Shown here: piece after piece, positions 1 through 7,789 of the stretch | Position numbering within the stretch: the first letter of the stretch is position 1 | Layout of the letters: each line of letters starts with the position of its first letter | Assembly (NCBI RefSeq): GCF_004684775.1 | Contig: NZ_SRIC01000007.1 | Coordinates: 1-64,000, forward strand | DNA length: 64,000 nucleotides | Direction: 5' to 3' | Source: Streptomyces sp. MZ04 | GTDB lineage: Bacteria; Actinomycetota; Actinomycetes; Streptomycetales; Streptomycetaceae | Program-made: the position numbers and the translations under genes | The notes under the pieces: generated by a model | The model's input: only the letters and a program-made list of their open reading frames with translations | What the model was told of the DNA's origin: nothing | Databases searched by the model: none

Positions 1-1
1 C

Positions 2-634
2 GTCGCCGCCCCGGCCGCGCCCGCCGCGGCACCCGCGGCCCCCGCGCCCGGCGCCGGGAAGATCAACCTGGACAAGGGCCGCGTCAGCCTCCAGAAGAAC
101 CAGACGGTGTCCCTGGTCAAGGGCGGCAAGCCACTGCTCTCGCAGGTCAAGATGGGCCTCGGCTGGGAGCCCGCGTACGGCGGCAAGGACATCGACCTGG
201 ACGCCTCGGTCATCGCCTACGGCCCGCAGCGCAACCACGTGGACAGCTGCTACTTCGGCAAGCTGTCGATCGTGAACGGAGCGATCAAGCACTCCGGCGA
301 CAACCTCACGGGCGAGGGCGGCGGTGACGACGAGGTGATCGTCGTCGACCTCGGCCGGCTGCCGCAGGACGTGACGGGTCTCGTCTTCACGGTGAACTCG
401 TTCTCCGGCCAGAAGTTCACGCAGGTCGCCAAGGCCTACTGCCGCCTCCTGGACGCCGCGACGGGCGAGGAGCTGGTCCGCTTCGACCTCACCAACGCCG
501 AGGCGCAGACGGGCGTGATGATGGCCAAGCTGATCAAGCAGTTCACCGGCGAGTGGGAGATGACCGCCATGGGTGACTTCGTGAAGTCACGCACCGTGCG
601 CGGCATGGTGAAGCCGGCGGCGCAGGCGCTGTAG
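2..634 (+). CDS. TerD-family protein, N-terminus outside window
   Basis: The reading frame is already open at base 2. It begins with an Ala/Pro-rich linker of about 20 residues, followed by a complete TerD-like domain. Visible family hallmarks are the DLDAS stretch and the acidic GEGGGDDEVI segment, which in TerD proteins bind calcium. TerD proteins are cytoplasmic calcium-binding proteins linked to tellurite and stress resistance; streptomycetes carry many paralogues, often with an extra domain joined by an Ala/Pro linker, which suits the visible start. The stop at 632-634 is followed by a strong hairpin, so this is the last gene of its unit. Family confidence is high; the specific role is unknown. 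Confidence 0.9.
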   Translation, partial: VAAPAAPAAAPAAPAPGAGKINLDKGRVSLQKNQTVSLVKGGKPLLSQVKMGLGWEPAYGGKDIDLDASVIAYGPQRNHVDSCYFGKLSIVNGAIKHSGDNLTGEGGGDDEVIVVDLGRLPQDVTGLVFTVNSFSGQKFTQVAKAYCRLLDAATGEELVRFDLTNAEAQTGVMMAKLIKQFTGEWEMTAMGDFVKSRTVRGMVKPAAQAL

Positions 635-652
635 CCGCCGAGGGAATGCGCA

Positions 653-698
653 GGGGCGGCCGCCGGGAGGATCGACTCCTCCTGGCGGCCGCCCCTTT
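653..698. terminator. Strong hairpin terminator between convergent genes
   Basis: A perfect 19-bp stem (left arm 653-671, right arm 677-695) with a 5-base loop is followed by TTT on the + strand. It lies between the TerD-family stop and the stop of the leftward gene at 719, so it probably serves both directions. Confidence 0.85.
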
Positions 699-718
699 GT
701 CGTACGCAGATCAGTGGA

Positions 719-946
719 TCAGAGCTTGGCCAGCTTCGGGTACGGGCTCAGGAACCTTCCCTGGCGGCCCGCGAAGTCGATGACCACCGCTTCCTCGCCT
801 TCGACTCCGACGATCCGTCCGAGTCCGTACTGGTCGTGCGAGACCCGGTCGCCCACGGCGAACTGCTCGATGGGCGGTGCGGGCGGCGGCGGAACGTTGA
901 AGGGACTGTTCGGCAGGTGGCGTCGGGTACCGGGGGGCCTCGTCAT
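719..946 (-). CDS. Small protein with PcrA/UvrD-tail-like (Tudor-like) domain
   Basis: This is a 75-residue protein. After a Pro-rich N-terminal third (residues 1-26), residues 29-75 carry a pattern close to the C-terminal Tudor-like domain of PcrA/UvrD helicases: GDRVSHDQYGLGRIVGVEG, then a VIDF strand and a basic/aromatic end (PYPKLAKL). In PcrA that domain contacts RNA polymerase; transferring the role to this protein is inference. It stands alone, facing the TerD-family gene across a shared terminator. No strong ribosome site precedes the ATG, so the start is less certain than the frame. Confidence 0.7.
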   Translation of the reverse strand: MTRPPGTRRHLPNSPFNVPPPPAPPIEQFAVGDRVSHDQYGLGRIVGVEGEEAVVIDFAGRQGRFLSPYPKLAKL

Positions 947-1181
947 GTCCTGAGTATGCGCCCCCGGGAGCCCACCGCACCATGCTCCGAGCTCACACGG
1001 TCCTCACATCGGCATCAAACCGACACACAAACACGGCTTCCCCGTAGCGGTCCGTAGCCACTCCGTCGCACCACGCGCACATTTGTGCCCCACGGGACTC
1101 CGTCAACGCCGATTTATCCGTTCAGGAACCCCCGTCACATCCGTCGGGGAAATTCCGGCAGATCGGTGAGGGGCCGCCACC

Positions 1182-1421
1182 TCACTTCATCCAGGGCCAG
1201 TCGCTCGAAGCCCCCTGCTCGAGCAGCTGCACCATCCGGAAGGCCGCGTCCGAGAGCCCGCCGAACACATGGCGGTTGCCCGTGCCGGACGCGCCGTGGC
1301 CCGCGCGGTAGCCCGCCAGGTTCCACGTGTAGACCGGGACGTTCGCCGGAACCTGCTCGGTCGGGTCGCCGTGGTAGTTGTACGCCGCCTGCTCGTCGGT
1401 GACGATCAGGACCGCAACCGG
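1182..1421 (-). pseudogene. Remnant of TROVE-domain (Ro60/Rsr-like) RNA-binding protein, C-terminal end only
   Basis: The last 79 codons read as the C-terminal end of the vWA-like part of TROVE/Ro proteins: VLIVTDEQ, then VPVYTWNLAGYR, then NRHVFGGLSDAAFRM and a terminal DWPW. Intact Ro orthologues run to roughly 500 residues or more, so about 85 percent of the gene is missing. The similarity stops abruptly at about 1421, where a different gene begins on the other strand. Bases 947-1181, beyond its stop, hold no gene I can support. Ro proteins bind Y RNAs and take part in RNA quality control; this fragment cannot do so. Confidence 0.75.
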
Positions 1422-1863
1422 GCTCCTGTTGGCCGGCGGCGCGGGGCAGCTCATCGGCTTCGGCCCGGCGGACGGCGAGCAGCGCTGGCACTTCCCCACC
1501 GCCGGGCTCGGCGCGAGCTGGCGGCGGCTGCCCGGCGGTGGGCACGGCCCCGTCACCGCCGACGGCGTCCTGCTGCACTGGACCAACGAGAAGACCCTGC
1601 AGGCCATCGACCTCGGCAGCGGCAAGAGCCTGTGGCTCGAGACGTTCGGCGCGACCGCGACGCTCCCCCCAGCCGTCGCGGACGGCACCGTGTACGCCAC
1701 CGCGGGCGGCGTCTGCAAGGCGCTGACCCTGCGCGGCGGCAAACGGATCGCGCAGTGGCCGGTCGACGGCGAGATCACCGACCTCGCCGCCGACTCGTCC
1801 GGCTGGTACGCGCGCGTCGAGAACGACTCCGTGCGCGCGGTCAACGCCCCCGGCGGGGCCTAG
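1421..1863 (+). pseudogene. Remnant of PQQ-type beta-propeller protein, C-terminal part
   Basis: From about 1421 the frame reads as PQQ-like propeller blades: GADGEQRW-type turns (ADGEQRWHFP), VTADGVLLH, LDLGSGKSLW (AIDLGSGKSLW) and VADGTVYATAGG, to a stop at 1861-1863. About 147 residues remain; full propellers have six to eight blades and about 350 or more residues, often after a signal peptide or kinase domain. There is no start or ribosome site at the fragment's beginning, because the left end is the deletion junction with the TROVE remnant. The stop overlaps the phosphatase stop by four bases. Confidence 0.7.
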
Positions 1864-3308
1864 CCGCGCTGCCTCCGCCACGGCCCCGTGATCGCCAGCA
1901 TGATGCCCGGCGTCTGGATGTTGGCGTAGAGCGTCTTGCCGTCGGGCGAGAACGTGACGCCGGTGAACTCGCTGTAGGAGGGCTTCTCTGGCGTGCCCGC
2001 GTTGAGTTCGTTGCGTGCGATCGGGTACGTGCGGCCGCGCTCGGTCGCGCCGAAGAGGTGCTGGATGCCGTCGCCGTCCTCGGCGATGACCAGGCCGCCG
2101 TACGGGGAGACGGTGATGTTGTCCGGGCCGTCGAAGGCGCCGTCCTTGGCGGGGTCCTGGTTGACGCCGAGGAGGACCTTCAGGGTCAGGGTGCGGCGGG
2201 CCGGGTGGTAGAACCACACCTGTCCGTCGTGCTGGACGGGGCTCTCGTCACGGGCGAACGACGCGACGATGTAGACGCCGCCGTCGCCCCACCACATGCC
2301 TTCGAGCTTGCGGGCACGCGTGATGTCGCCGTCGTCGAACTGCTCGCGCACCGGGACCGTGCGGGCGTCACGGTCCGGGACCTCGACCCAGTCCACCCCG
2401 TACACCGTGCCGATCTTCGTCGCGCGGGACAGGTCGTCCACGAAGCGGCCGCCGGAGTCGTAGCACTTGGGGGCCTTCAGTACGCCGGCGTCGTCGGCGA
2501 GGGCGCGCAGCTTGCCGCGGCCGTGCTCGAAGCCGTGCGGCGGGGTCCAGCGATAGAGGAGGCCGTTGGGTCCGGATGCGTCCTCGGTGAGGTAGAGGTG
2601 GCCGCGCTTGGGGTCGACGACGACGGCCTCGTGGGCGTAGCGGCCGAGCGCCTTGATCGGCTTGGGGGCCTGGTTGGCGCGCTTGTCGAGGGGGTCGACC
2701 TCGAAGACGTAGCCGTGGTCCTTGGTCATGCCGTTCTCGCCGGCCCGGTCCTCGGTCTCCTCGCCGGTCAGCCAGGTGCCCCAAGGGGTGCTGCCGCCCG
2801 CACAGTTGGTGGCGGTGCCCGCGATGCCGACCCATTCGGCGACCTGTCCGTCGCGGCGGACCTCGACGACGGTGCAGCCGCCGGACGCGGCCGGGTCGTA
2901 GACGAGGCCCTCGGTGAGCGGGACCGGGTGCTTCCACTTGGAGCGGGGGCCGCCCAGCTCGTGGTTGTTGACGAGCAGGGTCACACCGCGCGGGCCCTCG
3001 AAGGTGGCCGTGCCGTCGTGGTTGGAGGGCGTGAACTCGCCGGACTCCAGCTTCGTCTTGCCGCTGTAGGTGAGGACGCGGTACGAGAATCCGGCGGGCA
3101 GCGCCAGCAGGCCCTTCGGGTCGGGGACGAGCGGGCCGTAGCCGGGGGCGCCGTACGTCGCGTCGGCGTCTTCCGCTTCGGCGCCTTCCGTCTCGGTGGC
3201 GGCGAGCGCACCGGGTGCGGTGGCGAGCGCGCCGACGCTGCCGGCCAGCGCGACCCCGGCGCCGGTGATCGCGGAGCGTCTGGCGAAGTCCCTGCGGGTG
3301 AGCGACAT
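1860..3308 (-). CDS. PhoX-type (DUF839) secreted phosphatase
   Basis: This 482-residue protein starts at ATG 3308, preceded by GGAGAG at good spacing; an in-frame upstream extension lacks a ribosome site. The N-terminus is a Tat signal (RRDFARRSAITGAG, then a hydrophobic stretch ending near ALAAT). The rest matches the PhoX/DUF839 family of calcium/iron-dependent alkaline phosphatases: PDPKGLLALPAGFSYRVL near the start, a TCNAGG-like glycine turn (NCAGGSTPWGTWLTGEE), KDHGYVFEVDP and a propeller-like C-terminus with EFTGVTFSPDGKTLYANIQTPG. Such enzymes release phosphate from organic esters outside the cell under phosphate starvation. A PHO-box-like repeat lies about 120 bases upstream. Confidence 0.9.
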   Translation of the reverse strand: MSLTRRDFARRSAITGAGVALAGSVGALATAPGALAATETEGAEAEDADATYGAPGYGPLVPDPKGLLALPAGFSYRVLTYSGKTKLESGEFTPSNHDGTATFEGPRGVTLLVNNHELGGPRSKWKHPVPLTEGLVYDPAASGGCTVVEVRRDGQVAEWVGIAGTATNCAGGSTPWGTWLTGEETEDRAGENGMTKDHGYVFEVDPLDKRANQAPKPIKALGRYAHEAVVVDPKRGHLYLTEDASGPNGLLYRWTPPHGFEHGRGKLRALADDAGVLKAPKCYDSGGRFVDDLSRATKIGTVYGVDWVEVPDRDARTVPVREQFDDGDITRARKLEGMWWGDGGVYIVASFARDESPVQHDGQVWFYHPARRTLTLKVLLGVNQDPAKDGAFDGPDNITVSPYGGLVIAEDGDGIQHLFGATERGRTYPIARNELNAGTPEKPSYSEFTGVTFSPDGKTLYANIQTPGIMLAITGPWRRQRG

Positions 3309-3425
3309 GATCTCTCCAAAGGCGCGTACGGGCGGACTGCGGACGGGGTGCGTGGGGGCGGTGCGTGGGGCTCGGTCGCAGGCGGCGAGGATCGGCCGGG
3401 CTGCTGTCGGCGTCACGTTCCCGCT

Positions 3426-3447
3426 CGCGTATAAACGGCGGTTGAAC
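3426..3447 (-). promoter_or_regulatory. Candidate PHO box upstream of phoX-type gene
   Basis: On the minus strand, GTTCAACCGCC (3447-3437) is followed directly by GTTTATACGCG (3436-3426). This is an 11-base-period direct repeat. The first unit matches the Streptomyces PhoP core GTTCACC in 6 of 7 positions, the second in 4 of 7. Location about 120 bases before a PhoX-type phosphatase supports the reading; it remains a candidate. Confidence 0.4.
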
Positions 3448-3475
3448 ACCGTCCGACGTCAAGGGGCTTCCTTCC

Positions 3476-3893
3476 ATGAACCTGCCGGCCACCGGCCGCC
3501 GTGTCCTGATCAGCGGAGCCTCCCGAGGCCTGGGGAGAGCCCTCGCGCAGGCCTTCGCGGAGAACGGGGACCGGGTCGCGGTGCACTACGGCTCGCGCGA
3601 GGAGGAGGCGCGCGCGACCCTCGACTCGCTGAACATCGGCTCGCGCGGCGCCTTCCGCGGAGAGCCGGATCATCCTGCCTATGGGGCGACGAAGGCCGCC
3701 GTGCACGCGCTCGGCCAGTCCCTCGCGGTGTCGCTCGCGCCGTACAAGATCGCGGTGGCCTCGGTCGTGCCCGGCTTCTTCGAGACAGGGGCCCCTGCTC
3801 CTTAAGAGCTTGGGGGAGGGTGGCGCACCGGCTCAGCGGGGAGGAGGGTGCGGCGATCCGTGCGCAGAGCCCGTTCGGGCGTCCGCGTACGTG
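3476..3893 (+). pseudogene. Decayed short-chain dehydrogenase/reductase gene
   Basis: ATG 3476 opens a typical SDR N-terminus ([24 protein letters not shown], the Rossmann TGxxxGxG-type motif). At about codon 62 the frame jumps to the active-site helix [17 protein letters not shown] and the VVPGFFETG strand, so roughly 80-90 residues including the catalytic Ser are missing. The frame then ends at 3805, but the family C-terminus reappears in another frame at about 3835-3885 (LSGEEGAAIRAQSPFGR). At least one internal deletion and one frameshift are therefore present. A functional enzyme of about 250 residues is excluded. Confidence 0.85.
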
Positions 3894-4074
3894 AACATCC
3901 GCGTACCTGAACGTCCGCGCACCCGAACGAGTGGTGGGAAGAATCTTCGTAAAGAAGGTCAACAGGCACGGATCACCCGTAAAGCCAAGATTTCGTGCGG
4001 TACGCCTTGACCCGCGATCCGCACGGCAATAGACATCCCCCTACCTGCATCACCCGTTGGGGGAGGCGAGCCGC

Positions 4075-4302
4075 GTGGACGCACAGCAGGCACGCAGCCT
4101 CCATGAGGACCGGCTGATGAAGCTGGCCAATGTCACCGGCGTCGGCATCGGTAAGGACGAGTACTCGGGGGCGGACGTGATCGTCGTGTTCGTCACCCGC
4201 ACAGTGCCCCGTGACCGGCTCCGTGACGAAGACGTGATTCCGGATCTGCTCGAAGGCGTCCCCGTACGCGTGCTCGCCATCGGCGAGACCGCGGCGCAGT
4301 AG
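4075..4302 (+). CDS. Small protein homologous to the N-terminal domain of the adjacent protease
   Basis: This 75-residue protein starts at GTG 4075, chosen because GGGAGG lies eight bases upstream; an in-frame TTG at 4057 has none. Residues 16-74 align by eye with residues 33-97 of the next gene: LANVTGVGIGK against LANVVGFGHGV, VIVVFVTRTVP against VIVFVTQKVP, DEDVIPDLLEGVP against ERDVIPPQMDDGTP, and a final VLAIGETAAQ against VVAVGHVAAQ. It therefore looks like a free-standing copy of the protease pro- or regulatory domain. I recognise no named family. The three genes to 6014 share strand and spacing and may be one transcript. Confidence 0.8.
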   Translation: MDAQQARSLHEDRLMKLANVTGVGIGKDEYSGADVIVVFVTRTVPRDRLRDEDVIPDLLEGVPVRVLAIGETAAQ

Positions 4303-4378
4303 GACGAGGCGCAGGTAGGACGACTGCGGAAGCGGCCCGGAACTCCACCCTTCAACCAAGGGGAAGAGGTGGCCTGGC

Positions 4379-5539
4379 GTGGTGAGCCAGCCCGAATTGA
4401 TGCGAGGACCCACCGGCGGTCAGCTCAGTGACAGCTCACGTCAGCAGGCGAAAGGGGACTTCCTGGGCCCCCAGACGTCGCTGGCCAACGTCGTCGGCTT
4501 CGGCCACGGCGTGAAGTGGACCGAGGGAGAGCCCACCGGCGAACCCGCGGTCATCGTGTTCGTGACCCAGAAGGTCCCGGAGTCCATGCTCCCGGAGCGG
4601 GACGTCATCCCGCCCCAGATGGACGACGGCACCCCCACCGACGTCGTCGCCGTCGGGCATGTCGCCGCCCAGCGGCAGCAGCGAAAGACAGGCCGCGGCG
4701 AGGACCGCGCCTCGGTGACGTACGGCCCCGACGGCGGAGTGAGCGAGCAGCTCGCGGGCCTCTCGCAGCCCATGCTGGAAGAGCTCGGCGGGCTCGGCGC
4801 GTTCGAGCCGCAGCTCCTCAGGCGCCGGATGCGCCCGTGCCCCTCCGGCTTCTCGGTCGGCAACGTCCGCGTGACGGCCGGCACGCTCGGCAGCGTGGTC
4901 TACGACTTCCTGCCCGGCGCCTCCGTCGACCCGCCGGGCTCCGGCCTCGGCGTACCGGCGAAGTTCTACATCCTGTCCAACAACCACGTGCTCGCCGACT
5001 CCAACCGCGCCCAGCTGGGCAGCGCGATCGTGCAGCCGGGCATCTTCGACGGCGGCCAGGACCCTGCCGACCGCATCGCGACGCTGGAGCGCTTCATCAC
5101 GATCCAGTTCGCCCCGCAGATTCCGCTGGAGCGCCACAACAACGTCGTGGACGCGGCGCTCGGCACCGTCGAATTCCAGGACGCGACCCGTGAGACGTAC
5201 TTCAGCGGTGCGCCGCGCGCCTGGCGCCGCAAGGCGAACGTCGCGGTCGGCGACCTGGTGAAGAAGACCGGCCGCACCACCAACATCTCCTTCGGCCGGA
5301 TCATCGCCGTCGACGCGACCATCGACGTCAACTACGGCACGGCGGGCACGGCCCGCTTCAAGGACCAGATCCTCACGACGAACATCTCGGCGGGCGGCGA
5401 CTCAGGGTCCCTGGTGACCTCGCTCGATGACGTCGCGCTCGGCCTGCTGTTCGCGGGTTCCTCGACCGTGACCGTCCTCAACCACATCGAGAACGTCCGC
5501 GCGCTGCTGCGGGTCGAGGTCTCCGAGCAACTGGCCTGA
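4379..5539 (+). CDS. Trypsin-like serine protease with paired N-terminal domain
   Basis: This 386-residue protein starts at GTG 4379 after AGGGGAAGAGG. Residues 33-97 form the small domain shared with the preceding gene. Residues 160-375 are a chymotrypsin-fold protease with a full triad visible: His203 in LSNNHVLA, Asp258 in NNVVDAALG and Ser342 in ISAGGDSGS. KTGRTT at 296-301 and the region around it recall NAL1-like/DegP-related trypsins. There is no signal peptide or membrane segment, so it probably acts in the cytoplasm or leaves by another route. No PDZ domain is seen. Its substrate is unknown; the neighbour carrying the same N-domain is a plausible partner or regulator, by inference only. 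Confidence 0.9.
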   Translation: MVSQPELMRGPTGGQLSDSSRQQAKGDFLGPQTSLANVVGFGHGVKWTEGEPTGEPAVIVFVTQKVPESMLPERDVIPPQMDDGTPTDVVAVGHVAAQRQQRKTGRGEDRASVTYGPDGGVSEQLAGLSQPMLEELGGLGAFEPQLLRRRMRPCPSGFSVGNVRVTAGTLGSVVYDFLPGASVDPPGSGLGVPAKFYILSNNHVLADSNRAQLGSAIVQPGIFDGGQDPADRIATLERFITIQFAPQIPLERHNNVVDAALGTVEFQDATRETYFSGAPRAWRRKANVAVGDLVKKTGRTTNISFGRIIAVDATIDVNYGTAGTARFKDQILTTNISAGGDSGSLVTSLDDVALGLLFAGSSTVTVLNHIENVRALLRVEVSEQLA

Positions 5540-5567
5540 CCGGTCGCACCACGAGAGGAGGGCTTCC

Positions 5568-6014
5568 ATGACCACTCAGGCACGTAAGCAGAAGGGCCGG
5601 GCCCGCGCGGAGCACCGCTTCCACAATCCGCAGGGCGCCGAGGTCAAGACGCGCGACGAGGCGTTCGCCTCGACCCAGGAGGTGTCCGCCGAGGCGGTCT
5701 CCACCGCCTGCAAGCTGGAGCTGCACAACGGCGCCATCACCTTCGCCATCGAGGTGAAGTACAACCCGAACACCTACCCGTACGTGGTGACGGGCGGCCA
5801 GATCACCGCGGGCATCTGCGGTGCGCCGTGGGACATCACGGGCGGGCAGATCGGCGACACCATCCGCCTGGACGCCAAGCGCGCGGGCCAGGGATCGTGC
5901 GCGAACACGATCACGATCGTCGGCGAGTACCAGAACCCTCCGGCGTACCGGGGGACGTACGGCTTCGACGGTGCGACGTCGTCGTTCAAGCACACGACGC
6001 TGTATCAGTGCTGA
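5568..6014 (+). CDS. Unrecognised 148-residue protein of the protease cassette
   Basis: ATG 5568 follows GAGGAGG at ideal spacing, 28 bases after the protease stop, so the genes are probably co-transcribed. The first 40 residues are basic and polar (QARKQKGRARAE). Residues 48-148 are rich in beta-type stretches: ITFAIEVKYNPNTYPYVVTGG, WDITGGQIGDTIRLDA, NTITIVGEYQ and RGTYGFDG. Four cysteines at about 48, 84, 110 and the very C-terminus (YQC) could pair, although no export signal is seen. I do not recognise the family. The 3' end lies inside a 22-bp tandem duplication and is followed by a strong terminator. Confidence 0.8.
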   Translation: MTTQARKQKGRARAEHRFHNPQGAEVKTRDEAFASTQEVSAEAVSTACKLELHNGAITFAIEVKYNPNTYPYVVTGGQITAGICGAPWDITGGQIGDTIRLDAKRAGQGSCANTITIVGEYQNPPAYRGTYGFDGATSSFKHTTLYQC

Positions 6015-6049
6015 GCTGAACCGGCATCAGTGCTGAGCTGAGCCGGATG
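6006..6049 (+). repeat. 22-bp tandem duplication spanning a stop codon
   Basis: Two adjacent 22-bp copies (6006-6027 and 6028-6049) differ at only two positions, and both begin CAGTGCTGAGCTGA. The first copy contains the last codon and the TGA stop of the 148-residue protein, so the second copy carries a duplicate of the stop region just downstream. Confidence 0.9.
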
Positions 6050-6084
6050 CGGGCCGGGCTGAAAAATTCAGCCCGGCCCGCGTT
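6049..6084. terminator. Terminator of the protease cassette
   Basis: Perfect 13-bp stem, CGGGCCGGGCTGA (6050-6062) with its complement at 6068-6080, loop of five, followed by CGTTT. It separates the rightward cassette from the leftward gene ending at 6099 and can serve both. Confidence 0.85.
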
Positions 6085-6098
6085 TACGGGAGTGGGGA

Positions 6099-7559
6099 TC
6101 AAATCCCTTGCTGCGAACGGGCCTTGAAGGCCGCCTTCCGTGCTTCCTTCGCCACCTTCTTGTCGGGGTGCAGCCGCCCCATCGCCTCGAGGACATCCGC
6201 GGTGGCCGGGTGCTCGACCCGCCACGCCGCCGCGAAGAACCCGCTGTGCTGCTCGGAGAGCCCCTCGACCAGGCCCTGCAGCTCGTCCGAGTTGCCCTCG
6301 GCGGCGAGCTGCGCGGCGATCGTGTCGATGGTCAGCCAGAACACCATCGCCTCGGACGGCGCGGGCACGTCCGCGGCCCCGTGCTCGGCCAGCCACACCC
6401 GCGCGAGCCCGCCGAGCTCCGCGTCGTCGAGCACGTCCCGCAGAGCGGCCTCCGCCTCCACGCCCACCAGCGAGAGCGCCTGCTGGCACCGCAGCCTGCG
6501 GAGCGGCGCCCCCTCGTCGCCGCCGCGTGCCGCGGCCAGCAACTCCCGTGCCGCGTCCAGGGGTTCGTGCCGGGCGAGCCACAGCTCGATCTCGGCCTGC
6601 GCGGCCGCCTGCGGGAAACCGGCCGTCCCGTCGAGCAGCGTGTCGGCGCCCTTGTCCGCGAGGTCACCGACCGCGGGCGCGTCGACGCCGGCCTCCAGCA
6701 TCCGCGCCCGCACGCCGTACAGGCCGAGCGGCGTAAGGCGGACGAGTCCGTACCGGGACACGTCCTCGTCGTCCTCCGGCAGCGGCGCCTCCGCCTCGTC
6801 GATGTCGACCATCAGGGCCTCGTCGACCGGCTGGTACTCGACGAGGCCCAGCGGCTCGAAGAGCCGGAACTGGTCGTCGAGCTTCATCATCGCGTCCGAC
6901 ACCTGTTCCAGGACGTCGTCCGTGGGCTCGCCCATGTCGTCGGGGACGATCATCGAGGCGGCGAGCGCGGGCAGCGGCACCGGTCCTTCGCTCCCGGCGG
7001 CGTCGCTGACGGTCAGCAGATACAGGTTGCCGAGCACACCGTCGAGGAAGTCCGCCTCGGCCTGCGGGTCCCAGCCGAGCTCGTCGAAGTCGACCTCGCC
7101 GTTCTCCTCGAGGACGTCGAGGAGGTTGTCCATGTCGGGCACGGTCGCGTCCGCGTACACCGTGTCCAGTGCGCCGAGCCAGACGCCGAGGACGTCCTGC
7201 GGGCTGCCGGACGTGAGCGCGGCGAGGTCCTCGCCCACGGTCACCGTGCCAAGGGCGTCCTCCCCGTCCGCCTCGTCTCCGTCCGTGACCTCCACAAGGC
7301 CCGTGTCGACGGCCACGCGCCAGGCCTCGCCGGCGTACGCGGCGGAGTCCGGGTCGTCCGCGTCCAGGCCCAGCTCCGCCGCGGCGGCCGGCAGCTGCTC
7401 GTCGACGAGTTCGCCGCCGGCCCCGACCCGCGTGTCGGGGCCCGCCCAGCGGGCGAGCCGCGCGGCGCGGGACAGCAGCGGTGTGGCGAGCGCGGCCCGC
7501 GCGAGTTCCGCTTCGGGGTGCAGCAGCACCGGCGGCAGGGTGGCGGGACTTACGGACAT
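6099..7559 (-). CDS. Conserved acidic protein of unknown function
   Basis: This is a 486-residue protein. ATG 7559 is chosen because GGAGGAG sits nine bases upstream; an in-frame extension to 7628 has no site. It is strongly acidic and Ala/Leu-rich, with no signal peptide, membrane segment or catalytic motif I can name. Residues 1-230 contain alternating helices and Asp/Glu loops (EENGEVDFDELGWDPQAEADFLDGV). Residues 300-470 look like helical repeats (EIELWLARHEPLDAARELLAAA, RRLRCQQALSLVG, ALRDVLDDAELGG). The C-terminus is basic (HPDKKVAKEARKAAFKARSQ). It stands as a single gene divergent from the secreted nuclease. Probably a soluble helical-repeat protein; no function is claimed. Confidence 0.8.
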   Translation of the reverse strand: MSVSPATLPPVLLHPEAELARAALATPLLSRAARLARWAGPDTRVGAGGELVDEQLPAAAAELGLDADDPDSAAYAGEAWRVAVDTGLVEVTDGDEADGEDALGTVTVGEDLAALTSGSPQDVLGVWLGALDTVYADATVPDMDNLLDVLEENGEVDFDELGWDPQAEADFLDGVLGNLYLLTVSDAAGSEGPVPLPALAASMIVPDDMGEPTDDVLEQVSDAMMKLDDQFRLFEPLGLVEYQPVDEALMVDIDEAEAPLPEDDEDVSRYGLVRLTPLGLYGVRARMLEAGVDAPAVGDLADKGADTLLDGTAGFPQAAAQAEIELWLARHEPLDAARELLAAARGGDEGAPLRRLRCQQALSLVGVEAEAALRDVLDDAELGGLARVWLAEHGAADVPAPSEAMVFWLTIDTIAAQLAAEGNSDELQGLVEGLSEQHSGFFAAAWRVEHPATADVLEAMGRLHPDKKVAKEARKAAFKARSQQGI

Positions 7560-7685
7560 CGGCTGGTTCTCCTCCGGGGGAAAGCAAACGGTTCGGCTGA
7601 GCAGAAGCCTAGACGGATATGGACCCATGCCGCCCGGTTCATGTCCCTGTCAGGAGAGATACACGGCGAGAACACCCGTCGAACC

Positions 7686-7714
7686 TTGACAACTCCCCTG
7701 GCCACACAAGAGAT
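7686..7714 (+). promoter_or_regulatory. Candidate promoter of the secreted nuclease gene
   Basis: TTGACA (7686-7691) is separated by 17 bases from AGAGAT (7709-7714), about 75 bases before the nuclease ATG. The -35 is perfect; the -10 is moderate. Confidence 0.4.
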
Positions 7715-7789
7715 TGACGCGCGTAGAGCAGCGGTCGCACGCCGGTCCGGTGCTGCGTACGTTCCCCCACCCTCCCTCGGAGTCTCTCC

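Noticed and set aside
1269..3434. Long open frame (721 codons) on the + strand across the phoX-type gene
   Set aside because: It is antisense to a convincing Tat-exported phosphatase, is Arg/Ala/Gly-rich without any domain, and is the usual mirror frame in high-GC DNA.
3973..4413. Minus-strand frame of 146 codons opposite the small cassette gene
   Set aside because: The + strand gene has homology to its neighbour and a good ribosome site; the minus frame has neither.
5568..6014. Assignment of the 148-residue protein to avidin- or lectin-type beta barrels
   Set aside because: Beta-rich character is visible, but no family motif can be matched with confidence, so no function was given.
7560..7789. 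PHO box before the secreted nuclease
   Set aside because: GTTCATGTCCC occurs once, without a second unit at 11-base spacing.
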